From positions 124,001 through 188,000 of the forward strand of contig NZ_FNXY01000003.1 of NCBI RefSeq assembly GCF_900108855.1: 64,000 nucleotides of DNA. The letters are read 5' to 3'. Below the pieces are notes generated by a model. The model searched no databases, was not told the DNA's origin, and saw only the letters and a list, made by a program, of their open reading frames with translations. The DNA comes from Dyadobacter koreensis (GTDB lineage Bacteria > Bacteroidota > Bacteroidia > Cytophagales > Spirosomataceae). The position numbers and the translations under genes are program-made. Of the stretch, positions 48,391 to 57,906 are shown one piece after another (within the stretch, counting starts at the first letter, position 1; each line of letters opens with the position of its first letter).

Positions 48391-49452
48391 TTACGCCTTT
48401 TTTCTGCATTCTAAAATTGTATGGTAACTGTCCCCGATCAACGGATAGGTTTCAATGACTTCGAAACCCGCCTCGTCTACCAAAGACTTCATTACATCAA
48501 TGCTGTACATTTTACTGTTCCCGTTAGCCATAATCGTAAAATATAACGAGGTAGCTACTAAACTGAAATGTGCCGCAGGATAGTTCTGATTGTTAAAAAA
48601 CGGCTCCAGAATGAACAGCCTTGTTTCAGCCGAAGCAGCCTGATAAGCGTTCTTCAAGATACAAACAATTTCTTCTTTTGAAAAGCAGTCCAAAAACTGG
48701 CTCATCCAGATCACGTCTGCTCCCTGCGGAATTTTTTGTTCCGTATCGAGCAAGTTGATCGGATAGAATTCAATCCGGTCTGTCAGCCCTTTTTCCGCTG
48801 CATTTTGCTTGGCCACATTCAACTGAACAGGCAAATCCAGTATCTTAATTTTAACATCTGGATCATATGCACAGCAAGCAAACGACCATTTTCCCGTATT
48901 CCCTCCTATATCAAAAATTGTACCCGTCTTTTTACTAAATACAATTTTCAGGGCCGACGGGAAAGCGCCGTCCGAATAGTAATGATCAAAATCAAACCAT
49001 GATTTCTTTGCCGGTTCCGGTAAGATGGACAATCCTTCGTAAATCGTCGGCCAGTCGCCAAGGACCTTCAACCCTTCCGGTTTCCCATTTCTGATACTGT
49101 CAGTCATGGCCTTGGCACCTAAATAACAGACATCATTCATGAAATTGACATTCACTTTTGTCATTTCATCCTTCAAAAGGAAGAAGCCAACTTTGGTAAT
49201 TTTTACCATGCCATCTCCAAAACACTCGACAACTCCAAGAATTTCGGCAGCTTCAATTAATAACTCGACGCCATATTCAGAGACATCCAGTTTTTCAATA
49301 ATTGTGGAAATTGACACACCTTTCCTGTTATTATTAATAAATTCCAGAATCCCCAGATCTCTTAGCGCGATTACCGACTGAAAATACATCGGTCCAAATG
49401 CTATTTTTTGTGCTTCATACTTGGCATCAATTGCCGAAATTTCTTTTTTCAT
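48391..49452 (-). CDS. O-methyltransferase-like SAM enzyme
   Basis: 353 residues in the COMT/caffeate family layout: an N-terminal winged-helix dimerisation domain (about 15-95) and a SAM domain with FDIGGNTGK (180-188) and LDLPVQLN. It would methylate an aromatic hydroxyl of the aryl head; ring O- and C-methylation occur in flexirubins. The exact target is not known. Confidence 0.82.
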   Translation of the reverse strand: MKKEISAIDAKYEAQKIAFGPMYFQSVIALRDLGILEFINNNRKGVSISTIIEKLDVSEYGVELLIEAAEILGVVECFGDGMVKITKVGFFLLKDEMTKVNVNFMNDVCYLGAKAMTDSIRNGKPEGLKVLGDWPTIYEGLSILPEPAKKSWFDFDHYYSDGAFPSALKIVFSKKTGTIFDIGGNTGKWSFACCAYDPDVKIKILDLPVQLNVAKQNAAEKGLTDRIEFYPINLLDTEQKIPQGADVIWMSQFLDCFSKEEIVCILKNAYQAASAETRLFILEPFFNNQNYPAAHFSLVATSLYFTIMANGNSKMYSIDVMKSLVDEAGFEVIETYPLIGDSYHTILECRKKA

Positions 49453-49470
49453 TGTGCTGATTAAGGTTCC

Positions 49471-50184
49471 TTACTTAGATGCTGACTTCGGCACCATTCT
49501 ATCTTTGAATCGTCTTCTATATTTTTTCTTTTTTAAATCTTCCTCATGCCAGATAATATATTTGCCCATTGTCCCTTTCAAACGCTGGTACAAATTCTCT
49601 CTGTCCGACAATTTTACAAAATCTTTTTTTAATGCAGATTCAGGATTTATCGTTGGTTCGTATAAATTTAGCACCTTCAGCGTATCAATTACCGTTGGCA
49701 AAAGCGCAACGGGTAATTCAAACTTCCTGATAAACTTTCCCATATAACTGCTTTGAAAAGGGTCAGATGCCAGGGCAATTTTAGTAAAACCCATGTCCTT
49801 GGCCATCCGGTAAGAATAATAAACGTTCTCAACGCTGTGCTCCGCCTTCTGCTCGGTAAAAATATGTTCTTTCGGAATACCCAATGCCTCTCCATAAAGT
49901 GCCATCAGCTTGCTTTCTACATAAGGCGTCGCCACAGCCGAGCCAGAAAAAATCACATTTTTCGTATAACCCCTGCTATATAAATATTTTGCCCAGTGGA
50001 TTCTCATCTTGTGAACCATATCCCATTCCCCGTCTTTATAGGGAAAGCCCGGCACAATTATGGCATCGTATGGCTGGCCTTTCAATCCCTCGTGAAATGC
50101 TTTCGCAGCAGACCGGTAATATATCTTCGAACATCCTGAAAACAGGAATAAAATCAAGATTGATAAGATACAGTTTCGTCTCAA
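49471..50184 (-). CDS. DUF218 (YdcF/SanA-like) lipoprotein
   Basis: 237 residues with a lipoprotein signal (LFLFSGCSK, lipid cysteine at about 18) and a DUF218 domain (YDAIIVPGFPYKDG; EHSVENVYYSYRMAK). SanA/ElyC relatives act in envelope lipid or peptidoglycan precursor handling. The start is TTG at 50182-50184; an in-frame TAA lies just upstream and no ATG precedes the lipobox. It is part of the pigment operon. Confidence 0.78.
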   Translation of the reverse strand: MRRNCILSILILFLFSGCSKIYYRSAAKAFHEGLKGQPYDAIIVPGFPYKDGEWDMVHKMRIHWAKYLYSRGYTKNVIFSGSAVATPYVESKLMALYGEALGIPKEHIFTEQKAEHSVENVYYSYRMAKDMGFTKIALASDPFQSSYMGKFIRKFELPVALLPTVIDTLKVLNLYEPTINPESALKKDFVKLSDRENLYQRLKGTMGKYIIWHEEDLKKKKYRRRFKDRMVPKSASK

Positions 50185-50206
50185 AGCCGGGATTATTATT
50201 TAAGGA

Positions 50207-50251
50207 GGAAGCTGCGCAAAGTCCTGATAAAAGGGATCTTGCACAGCTTCC
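50207..50251 (-). repeat. inverted repeat in an operon gap
   Basis: Arms 50207-50219 and 50239-50251 pair over 13 bp with one mismatch. It fills the largest gap of the pigment operon (119 nt), upstream of the DUF218 gene. There is no T-run, so an mRNA-processing or attenuation role is as likely as termination. Confidence 0.4.
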
Positions 50252-50303
50252 ATTATTTAGTCAACGATTTAAATGAACGAAGAAAATTCTTCTTCATCAA
50301 GTA

Positions 50304-50933
50304 TTATTTAGCAGACTTGCTCCACTGCTTGTAATATTTTGAATCGATGGATTTATTGATTTTATACACCGCACCTGCCCAATAATTGCGGAATCCAAAA
50401 CCTGCCGCTGAACCTTCCAGTTTTTCTGTGTAAAGAACTTTTTTCGTTTTCAGATCTATAAAGGTAACCCATGCGTACATTTTTTCAGCATTTTTATTCA
50501 GACTTTCAACTACGTAAACAAGTCCGATGCCATCCTTTTCACTTAACGAATACTTCGAAACTGATTTCTTAACCTGATCTTCGGTGATAGTATAAGCCTC
50601 CTCAGTGATATTGTCTTTAACGTCCGCGGATTCATTCAGCTTAATCATATCCGCGACTTTGGACTGATATTGGTCCGGCTTTAATTTAAACGCATCTTGC
50701 AGTGAGAACTTTTTAGGTTCAAATTCGATCAGATTATTCCAGCTTACCATATGCTGATTTTTGATTGCAACAGGATCTGTAAATCCGGCTCGGCCGATAT
50801 ATTTGGCCTGCGTGAAGTCAAGACCCAGAAAAGTAAGCTTTGCTTTTCCACTATAAAGATCTGACATCGTATTTTGCGCAGAAACCTGTCCTGCGACAAA
50901 TAACACAGCTAAAAAGAGTAGAAACTTTTTCAT
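50304..50933 (-). CDS. unknown secreted protein of the pigment operon
   Basis: 209 residues starting at the ATG at 50931-50933, which gives a clean signal peptide (cleavage after VSAQ, about residue 20). The frame is open upstream to 51101, but that extension would overlap the preceding gene and has no signal. The mature part is a beta/helix mix I do not recognise. It is paired with the next secreted protein, and both are probably periplasmic. Confidence 0.72.
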   Translation of the reverse strand: MKKFLLFLAVLFVAGQVSAQNTMSDLYSGKAKLTFLGLDFTQAKYIGRAGFTDPVAIKNQHMVSWNNLIEFEPKKFSLQDAFKLKPDQYQSKVADMIKLNESADVKDNITEEAYTITEDQVKKSVSKYSLSEKDGIGLVYVVESLNKNAEKMYAWVTFIDLKTKKVLYTEKLEGSAAGFGFRNYWAGAVYKINKSIDSKYYKQWSKSAK

Positions 50934-50964
50934 GAAGATAGAATTTAGATGAGTTGGAAATCTT

Positions 50965-51597
50965 TCAAAATAGATAATAATGCAATAATTTAAGTTTTTT
51001 GTCAACATAAGCCGCCAGTATTTTACCCGCTTTCGCATAAGATTCAGCAATCCTGGTTCCTGCGTCATAATCCATACCCATAAATTGTCCGCCCGGAACA
51101 TTGTTCAAAACCATTTCTGCCACCGTTGACTTACCTGAAGTTTCTATAAGATCAACTTTGTAGTTCAGGTACGCATTTTTACGCATTACGCCAACATTAA
51201 ATCCTGGTTCAAGAAAAACGGTTTTTATGATTAACGTATATTTTGCATCCTGGCTCCCCTGAATTGCCTTTAATCCTTTTTCCTCCAATCCTTTGTTGAA
51301 TAATTCTTCAAACTTTGGCTCATAACGATTTTTGCGATCGGCTACCCAAGCCTTCTTCCATTCGTCTCCTTTTCCTGCTTCCTTCGCATTATACTCGGCA
51401 GATTTCTTATCGAGATACTCTTTTTCAGTGGCGAATTTCCCTACTCCAAAATCGGAATAATCATATTGAACATTAAGGACTTTCTGTCCTTCCAGAACAG
51501 CGACGTCTCCTGATCTCAGGTCAATTCTCTGAGCAAAACTGACCTGAAAGGCCAGAAACAAACCTGATACTAATGTGGCAAATTTTAAATTTTTCAT
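50965..51597 (-). CDS. unknown secreted protein of the pigment operon
   Basis: 210 residues with a signal peptide (cleavage near VSFAQ, residue 22). The C-terminal stretch (GMDYDAGTRIAESYAKAGKILAAY) resembles the ends of periplasmic proteins with a DUF4410-like fold, but this is weak. No known family is assigned. It ends 31 nt before the other secreted protein. Confidence 0.7.
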   Translation of the reverse strand: MKNLKFATLVSGLFLAFQVSFAQRIDLRSGDVAVLEGQKVLNVQYDYSDFGVGKFATEKEYLDKKSAEYNAKEAGKGDEWKKAWVADRKNRYEPKFEELFNKGLEEKGLKAIQGSQDAKYTLIIKTVFLEPGFNVGVMRKNAYLNYKVDLIETSGKSTVAEMVLNNVPGGQFMGMDYDAGTRIAESYAKAGKILAAYVDKKLKLLHYYLF

Positions 51598-51625
51598 GCT
51601 ATAGATATATGATTTTGACTAAGGA

Positions 51626-52912
51626 TCAAAGATATATCAACTTTTCAGGTTTTCTTTTTTCCTGTTTGAATATTCGGTGGTTTAGTTCTTGAGCGGTGAT
51701 GAACTGAAGTGCCGGCGTAACGCGCAAACGTGACTTAAACAGCGAATGAAGCTTTTCTTTAAACAATGCGGTTTCCAGATTCATCGTCAGCAGTATTGAG
51801 ATTTCATCATTTCCGAACTCGTTTTTTGATACTACGACCTGGTACAATTCGATTTCAGGAACCATATCCAGTACATCGAAAAGTGCCGGAGGGAAAATGG
51901 TCGTTCCCTTGAATTTTATCATCTGCTGCTTCCGCCCGACGACAGGACCGAGTCTGGTCGAGAATCTTCCACACGCACAAGGTTCATAGTAAACATGGCA
52001 GAGGTCCCCCGTCTTGTAACGCAGCAAAGGCATCCCTTCAACACCCAGCGTCGTCACTACTACTTCGCCCATTTCTCCCTGGCCAACCACATTTCCGGTT
52101 TCGTCAACGACTTCCAAAATAAGCAAATCGGGATTTAAGTGTCCGCCTTTTCCTTCCTGACACTCGGTAAAAGCAGCGCCCATTTCCGTGGAGGCATAGG
52201 TTGAAAACAACTTCACATCCCATTGCGACGTGATTCTTTTCCCCAGCTCATTGTAGGTAAAATCCGGATTCCGGATCGGTTCTCCAATGCACAGAATAGA
52301 CTTCACAGACGATGCTTTATAGTCAATTCCGTTTGCTTCTGCGTATTCGATCAATCTCGGGATAAATGAGGGAATCGCGATGAGAACAGTTGGCGAAAAT
52401 CGCTGAATTGACTCCCATTGCAAAAACGGCGCTCCTGGCCCGACCCGAATCATCCCAGCACCCATTTTTCTGGCCCCCATCCAATAAGCGAGCCCCGCCA
52501 TGAAACGCCGGTCAATGGTCGTCATTAATTGATAAATATCATCTTCGGTACCATTTGCACAACGAAAAGCTTCCGCTTCATTATTAGCAAGCCGTTCCAC
52601 ATCTTTATCCGTAAGATAAAAAGCGACCGGATCACTTAATGTTCCTGAGGTTGTGACGAAGTCCGCGATTTTATTTTTTGGCACGCAAAGGAAATCATCA
52701 TTGTAGAGTGCCAGATCATCTTTTGTCGTAAAAGGAATTACCGACAGATCATCTGGCGATTTTATTTCTTTAATATCAATTCTATTTTCTTCAAAAACCC
52801 GCTTATAGTAGGAAGAGTTTGTACTTAGGTAATCAAGAATTTCTTCAAGCTTTTTACTTTGTGATGCTAAAATTTCCTTTGTCATATTGAGGTAATTTTC
52901 TAATAGATCCAT
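51626..52912 (-). CDS. PaaK-like aryl-acid AMP ligase
   Basis: 428 residues in the phenylacetate-CoA ligase group of the adenylate-forming superfamily. Motifs: TTSGTLSDPVAFYLT (phosphate loop), YASTEMG and YKTGDL, with a CACGR zinc-like cluster before the C-terminal domain. In flexirubin pathways such a ligase activates 4-hydroxycinnamate-type acids to start the polyene. The substrate here is inferred from context. It lies 20 nt downstream of the Ntn hydrolase gene. Confidence 0.82.
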   Translation of the reverse strand: MDLLENYLNMTKEILASQSKKLEEILDYLSTNSSYYKRVFEENRIDIKEIKSPDDLSVIPFTTKDDLALYNDDFLCVPKNKIADFVTTSGTLSDPVAFYLTDKDVERLANNEAEAFRCANGTEDDIYQLMTTIDRRFMAGLAYWMGARKMGAGMIRVGPGAPFLQWESIQRFSPTVLIAIPSFIPRLIEYAEANGIDYKASSVKSILCIGEPIRNPDFTYNELGKRITSQWDVKLFSTYASTEMGAAFTECQEGKGGHLNPDLLILEVVDETGNVVGQGEMGEVVVTTLGVEGMPLLRYKTGDLCHVYYEPCACGRFSTRLGPVVGRKQQMIKFKGTTIFPPALFDVLDMVPEIELYQVVVSKNEFGNDEISILLTMNLETALFKEKLHSLFKSRLRVTPALQFITAQELNHRIFKQEKRKPEKLIYL

Positions 52913-52932
52913 TTCTTTGCAAAAAAATCAGA

Positions 52933-54618
52933 TCAGGATTTTTCCTTTTTACAAGCCTCGATTTTGGCTTTTATAGTTTTTATCTCGCTCTTGGAAGCAA
53001 CTACATGCTGCAATGATTCCTGATAATACCCGATCGCCTTGTCATAGTTTTTTTGTTTCTCATAATAATCTCCCAAAGTCAGATAGGTCACATAACTCTC
53101 AGGATTATTAGTAACCATCGCAAACTCGTCCGCCGGCGTAAGTTTATATGGAATTCCTAACATGACATACTTATGGATTTTCTGTTTGGTAGCCTTAAAA
53201 GCTTCGAATTTTTTGTAATCCCCTGATAGCAAAAAAGTATCCGCTTTTATCGCCAGCGAATCAATCGCATGAAAAGTTTCCTTATGGGAAAAGACGTCAT
53301 TCAGGTCATAACAAATAAATTTTCCAAGCTGGTAAGGCGGCGTCGATACCCATACTTTTCGCTCAGCAGGTTTGAAAATAACACCGTGATGTGCAATCAG
53401 CTGGTTCAGCGACCGGGAATTTCCGTAGCCAATAAAGGTGTCATTCAAACCTTTTTTATCACGCAAAATTTCTGCCGCTTTGTTAACATCCATAGGATAA
53501 TTTCGGGTCATCAATTGATTCATCCGTTCAAAACGCGCTTTCGAATCTGTTTCGTCCAGATTTTTGATATTGACCGAGTCTTTGATAAAAGCAGATCCCT
53601 GATAATGATTAGCACAGACCAGATAATCCTTCCCGGACGAATACACATCCATTTTTTTGGGCGATTTCTCAATAATAACGGCCTTATTATCCTGAGCAGA
53701 ACCGATCAAAAGCGATTCGGAAACAAACGTATCTCTTTTTTTTGCAATCGCGTTTGCTTCATCAATGGTTGCGGCATACTGTAAAATTTCCCGTGCCAAC
53801 AAAGAAATCGGTTCTTTTGCGCCATAGGGAATATCGGATTTTGAAGCATTCAGCGTAACAGTAATACCTTTTTCGTTGATCCCGGAAACCACACCGGTAA
53901 GCCCGGCCCAGGCATAGGAGGCAAATTTGTAGCCTTTATCCGGATTGATAAAAACGATAAGCTTATCTTCCGCAAAAGCATCGCCCATATAAAAGTCAAA
54001 ATTTCTTCCGATCAACAAAGTTGAGTCTTTTGAGAGAGAATTATTTACCGCGAATGACGTGCATCCAACCATATTCAGGTCAGTCAGCGCGTGACCTATA
54101 TCGTGGGCCGCATGATAATTTAGAATCCTGTAATATTTTGGCCCGATATAATTGAACTGATCAGAAAACGACTGGGAGACACCGTAGATTTCCTGCAAGT
54201 TTTCGTCCTGGATATATTTGTAAATATCTTTGTTAAACCAGGCCACGAACCCTTTCAATACTTGAAGAAAAAACGAATTGGGAATGATTTCCTTAATTTG
54301 TGCGACGAAATGGACTTCCTGTTTTTCCATCAGTTCTTTGGCCAGAACGCCGTAGATCAGTCCTCGTTCATAAGGCGCGCCTTCGAGGTACATTTCCCAA
54401 ATACCGTTTTTATTTTTTCTGAGCCAGCAATTATCCACCTTATAAGAATCAGGACCAAGCTTGATACGTTTGTAACTTTGTGGCGTTTTTGTACTGTTAA
54501 CTTCGGGTGTAGGCAATTTCACCAGCCAGATAAACAATCCAAAGGCTAGCCCAACGACCAGAAATGTAATACTGAGAAATTTGAGAATGGTACGCGCTAA
54601 TCTATTTTTAGGCCACAT
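52933..54618 (-). CDS. membrane-anchored C45-like Ntn hydrolase/acyltransferase with TPR
   Basis: 561 residues: a membrane anchor (about 13-34), then a domain of the acyl-CoA:6-APA acyltransferase/phospholipase B-like (C45) group, with probable nucleophile C186 in NMVGCTSFAV, and C-terminal TPR-like helices (YLTLGDYYEKQKNYDKAIG). C45 enzymes self-cleave to free the N-terminal cysteine and then hydrolyse or transfer acyl groups. It is the first gene of the minus-strand pigment operon. An acyl-transfer or ester-hydrolysis role in the pathway is inferred. Confidence 0.78.
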   Translation of the reverse strand: MWPKNRLARTILKFLSITFLVVGLAFGLFIWLVKLPTPEVNSTKTPQSYKRIKLGPDSYKVDNCWLRKNKNGIWEMYLEGAPYERGLIYGVLAKELMEKQEVHFVAQIKEIIPNSFFLQVLKGFVAWFNKDIYKYIQDENLQEIYGVSQSFSDQFNYIGPKYYRILNYHAAHDIGHALTDLNMVGCTSFAVNNSLSKDSTLLIGRNFDFYMGDAFAEDKLIVFINPDKGYKFASYAWAGLTGVVSGINEKGITVTLNASKSDIPYGAKEPISLLAREILQYAATIDEANAIAKKRDTFVSESLLIGSAQDNKAVIIEKSPKKMDVYSSGKDYLVCANHYQGSAFIKDSVNIKNLDETDSKARFERMNQLMTRNYPMDVNKAAEILRDKKGLNDTFIGYGNSRSLNQLIAHHGVIFKPAERKVWVSTPPYQLGKFICYDLNDVFSHKETFHAIDSLAIKADTFLLSGDYKKFEAFKATKQKIHKYVMLGIPYKLTPADEFAMVTNNPESYVTYLTLGDYYEKQKNYDKAIGYYQESLQHVVASKSEIKTIKAKIEACKKEKS

Positions 54619-54705
54619 ATTTCGCTGGGAATGATAATTTCAGAGGCAAATAATGACGACATTTCGTCTTCCTCCAATTAATTAACGCGCAAAATTACAA
54701 ATTAA

Positions 54706-55329
54706 ATGGGCTTGGTATATAAAAAGATATTGTCTGGTGATGCATTTCTGGGGCTTTGGGAAATCTCGGAATCTTTGCAGGAGCTGCTTTCAACAGCAAA
54801 TCTTTCGGCGACGGAAAAGGAAATTTTGTCAAAAAAAGTCAGTGATAGACGAAAAAAAGAATGGCTGTCTGCGCGATGCCTTGCCAGGACAATCCTGCCT
54901 GCCCCATCGGAAATTCGCTACAACAAACATGGAAAACCGATCCTTGAAACCGGAGAATATCACATATCGATTTCACATTCCGAGAATTATTCAGCAGTTT
55001 ACCTGAATAAAGAAAAACCGGTAGGCGTTGATATTCAAAAAATAAAACCGGATATCGCAAAAGGAATTGATTATTTTCTGAACAATCAGGAGCAGTTATG
55101 GGTTGATAAGACAGACTTTATCACATTAAATATTTTGTGGTCTTGCAAAGAATCGGTGTTCAAATATGTCTCTTCATACGAGCTGGATATTAGAAACCAG
55201 ATTTTTTGCAATTCATTTGACGCACAAACAGATGGAGAGATTGAAGTGATCATCCGCAACGAAAACCAGGAAATCCTGTCGATTCATTATGAAGTCTTTG
55301 AAGATTACGTGCTTACACGTACATTGTAG
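54706..55329 (+). CDS. 4'-phosphopantetheinyl transferase (Sfp/HetI type)
   Basis: 207 residues with the two signature motifs GVDIQ (107-111) and WSCKESVFK (145-153). It transfers the 4'-phosphopantetheine arm of CoA to carrier proteins. It is divergent from the pigment operon, 87 nt from its first gene, and is the natural activator of the ACP at 41901-42167. Confidence 0.9.
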   Translation: MGLVYKKILSGDAFLGLWEISESLQELLSTANLSATEKEILSKKVSDRRKKEWLSARCLARTILPAPSEIRYNKHGKPILETGEYHISISHSENYSAVYLNKEKPVGVDIQKIKPDIAKGIDYFLNNQEQLWVDKTDFITLNILWSCKESVFKYVSSYELDIRNQIFCNSFDAQTDGEIEVIIRNENQEILSIHYEVFEDYVLTRTL

Positions 55330-55399
55330 AAAGAAACATTGTGTATTCGGTTTATTTATTTTTTTGCCCCTAAACACCAGGCCCATTTGACATTTCTGT

Positions 55400-57877
55400 A
55401 TGAAAAAATTTACGTTCCTCCTATTTCTGTTTGTCTCCTACCAAATTCATGCTCAGGTTCCGGCACTTTCTTCCAGTGAAATTTATCAGGGTATAAAAAA
55501 ATTAAATGTTCTTGGCTCAGTATTACATATCGCCGCGCACCCGGATGATGAAAACACGTTGATGCTTTCGTATATGTCGAAAGATCAACTGGTTCGCACA
55601 GGGTATCTCTCTTTAACTCGTGGTGACGGCGGACAGAATCTCATCGGAGCTGAGCAGGGTTATAATATTGGTGTCATTCGGACGCAGGAATTGTTAGGAG
55701 CCCGGAAAATTGACGGCGCTCAACAATTCTTCTCACGGGCCTATGACTTTGGTTTTTCGAAAACACGTAAGGAAACATTGAATTTCTGGGATCAGGATAA
55801 GGTATTGGGAGACGTTGTCTGGATGATCCGTAAGTTTCAGCCGGATGTGATTATTACCCGTTTTCCACCGGATCCGAGAGCGGGGCATGGTCATCATCAA
55901 ACATCTGCCTATCTTGCTGAAGAGGCCGTCAAGCTTGCCGCTGACGCAAAAGCATATCCCGACCAACTTAAATATGTAAAAACATGGCAGGCAAAACGTT
56001 TGGTCTGGAATACATTTACGCCAGGTTTCACTAACAAAAAACCCGAGGGCGAAAAGAATCCGTTTATTTCTACTGAAATCGGAGGTTATAATCCAATTCT
56101 TGGCAAATCTTATACGGAGATTGCCGCAGAAAGCCGTAGTCAGCATAAAAGTCAGGGATTTGGAAGCTCGCCAGTTCGCGGGGAAAGAATTGATTATTTT
56201 CTTCATAAGGAAGGAACGCCTGCCAAAAAAACGCTTTTCGATGATGTTGATATTACGTGGAACCGCGTTTCGGGAAGCCAGAAAGTGCAGTCTTTGGTGA
56301 CGGAGGCTATCAAGAATTATGAAATCGCCAATCCCTCGGCTTCTGTTCCTTCCTTGCTCAAAATCAATGCTGAACTGAATAAACTGGACACCGCAAATAT
56401 TTATGTAAAAGCGAAAAAACAGGAAATCTGCGATTTACTGGCGCAATGTGTCGGTTTATTTTTCGAAACAAATCCAAATGAATTCTCTGCTGTCGCCGGC
56501 GATTTGGCAGATATAAAAATCACCGTTGTGAAACGTTCTCCCTATCCCGTTAAGCTGACTTCTTTACGCTGGACCGGAATTAAATCAGACAGTGCTCTTA
56601 ATCTGGCCTTGGGTTCCAATGAAATGAATACATTTTCGATAAAAGCTCATTTGCCGGAATCATTGCAGACGACACAGCCATATTGGTTGGAAAAGCCAAT
56701 CGATAAAGGAATTTTCCAAATTGACGATCAGCAGGATATTGGGTATCCGGAAAACAGACCGGAGACAAAGACAGACTTTGTTTTTGAGATCGATGGACAA
56801 AAATTCAGTTACACCAGGTCATGGATTTACAAATTTACTGATCCGGCTATTGGTGAAATTTACCGTCCCTTTGAAATCCGTCCTGCCGTAACAACCAACA
56901 TTAACGAGCCTGTTTTCATCTTCGCAAACACTGCTCCCAAGATGCTGACCGTTATGGTGGAGGCGCAAAAACCGCATGTGAAAGGTGAAGTTAAACTTGA
57001 CTTGCCCAAAGGGTGGAAGTCCCAACCCGCGAAAGCTGAATTTGATCTTACCGAAAAATACCAGGAACAAAATTTCTCTTTTACGATAACACCGCCAGCC
57101 AAAAATGAAGAGGCTGTCATTAAATCCGTTGCTGTTGTTGATGGAAGAACATATGATAAATCGATCCGCACAATCAACTATCGCCATATCCCAAGTCAGA
57201 CGTTATTTCCACCAGCAGAGTCTAAACTTGCCAAACTGGATGTAAAAACGACAGTTTCAAAAATTGGCTACATCGCAGGCGCAGGCGACGATGTCCCGAT
57301 GGCACTTCGACAAATGGGCTGTACGGTAACCATGTTGAGCGAGTCTGCACTTTCGAAAGATCTTAGCGAATATGAAGCAATTATTGTCGGCATTCGTGCT
57401 TATAACACAGAGAACCGGCTAGCCTATTATCAGGAAAAATTAATGGATTATGTTAAAAATGGCGGAACAATGGTCGTTCAGTATACGATTCCTGCGCGTT
57501 TGTTAGTGAAGCAGATTGGCCCATATCCGATTCAGTTAAGCGCAGAAAGAGTTGCAGAAGAAGATGCAGAAATGCGATTTTTAAAGCCGGATCACCAGCT
57601 ATTGAATTATCCAAACAAGATTACCCAAAAGGACTTTAATGGCTGGATTCAGGAACGGGGTTTGTATTTCGCAGCGGATTGGGATAAAACGAAGTATGAG
57701 GCAATCTTTTCGAGTAACGACACTGATGAAAGTTTGAAAGAAGGAAGCGTGCTTTATGCCCAATATGGAAAAGGCCACTATATCTACACAGGTCTTTCAT
57801 TTTTCCGTGAACTTCCGGCAGGTGTGACAGGCGCCTACCGACTTTTTGCCAATATGATTTCAGTGGGTAAAAAATAA
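55400..57877 (+). CDS. secreted PIG-L/LmbE-family deacetylase with C-terminal amidotransferase-like domain
   Basis: 825 residues with a signal peptide (cleavage near IHAQ, about 19). The PIG-L metal motif is AAHPDDE (45-51) with PDPRAGHGHHQTS later. A beta-rich middle part follows, and the last about 220 residues resemble a ThuA/GATase1-like domain (EAIIVGIRAYNTE; YVKNGGTMVVQY). These large multi-domain forms are common in Bacteroidota and are thought to deacetylate glycans or N-acetylated sugars. It lies 70 nt after the PPTase gene. Confidence 0.85.
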   Translation: MKKFTFLLFLFVSYQIHAQVPALSSSEIYQGIKKLNVLGSVLHIAAHPDDENTLMLSYMSKDQLVRTGYLSLTRGDGGQNLIGAEQGYNIGVIRTQELLGARKIDGAQQFFSRAYDFGFSKTRKETLNFWDQDKVLGDVVWMIRKFQPDVIITRFPPDPRAGHGHHQTSAYLAEEAVKLAADAKAYPDQLKYVKTWQAKRLVWNTFTPGFTNKKPEGEKNPFISTEIGGYNPILGKSYTEIAAESRSQHKSQGFGSSPVRGERIDYFLHKEGTPAKKTLFDDVDITWNRVSGSQKVQSLVTEAIKNYEIANPSASVPSLLKINAELNKLDTANIYVKAKKQEICDLLAQCVGLFFETNPNEFSAVAGDLADIKITVVKRSPYPVKLTSLRWTGIKSDSALNLALGSNEMNTFSIKAHLPESLQTTQPYWLEKPIDKGIFQIDDQQDIGYPENRPETKTDFVFEIDGQKFSYTRSWIYKFTDPAIGEIYRPFEIRPAVTTNINEPVFIFANTAPKMLTVMVEAQKPHVKGEVKLDLPKGWKSQPAKAEFDLTEKYQEQNFSFTITPPAKNEEAVIKSVAVVDGRTYDKSIRTINYRHIPSQTLFPPAESKLAKLDVKTTVSKIGYIAGAGDDVPMALRQMGCTVTMLSESALSKDLSEYEAIIVGIRAYNTENRLAYYQEKLMDYVKNGGTMVVQYTIPARLLVKQIGPYPIQLSAERVAEEDAEMRFLKPDHQLLNYPNKITQKDFNGWIQERGLYFAADWDKTKYEAIFSSNDTDESLKEGSVLYAQYGKGHYIYTGLSFFRELPAGVTGAYRLFANMISVGKK

Positions 57878-57879
57878 AA

Positions 57880-57906
57880 AAATAACCGGTTAATAGCCGG
57901 TTATTT
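57880..57906 (-). terminator. terminator overlapping the VWA stop codon
   Basis: A 10-bp perfect stem (57880-57889 with 57897-57906). On the minus strand it ends in a long T-rich run, serving the VWA gene, whose stop codon lies in the arm. It may also slow plus-strand transcription from the PIG-L gene. Confidence 0.75.

Noticed and set aside
50934-51101. N-terminal extension of the secreted protein gene at 50304
   Set aside because: Overlaps the preceding gene and would bury the clear signal peptide that starts at 50933.
53269-53784. 171-residue plus-strand frame
   Set aside because: Lies entirely opposite the Ntn hydrolase gene, with low-complexity, unfamiliar protein; a shadow frame.
55733-56206. 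157-residue minus-strand frame
   Set aside because: Antisense to the conserved PIG-L domain; no recognisable features.
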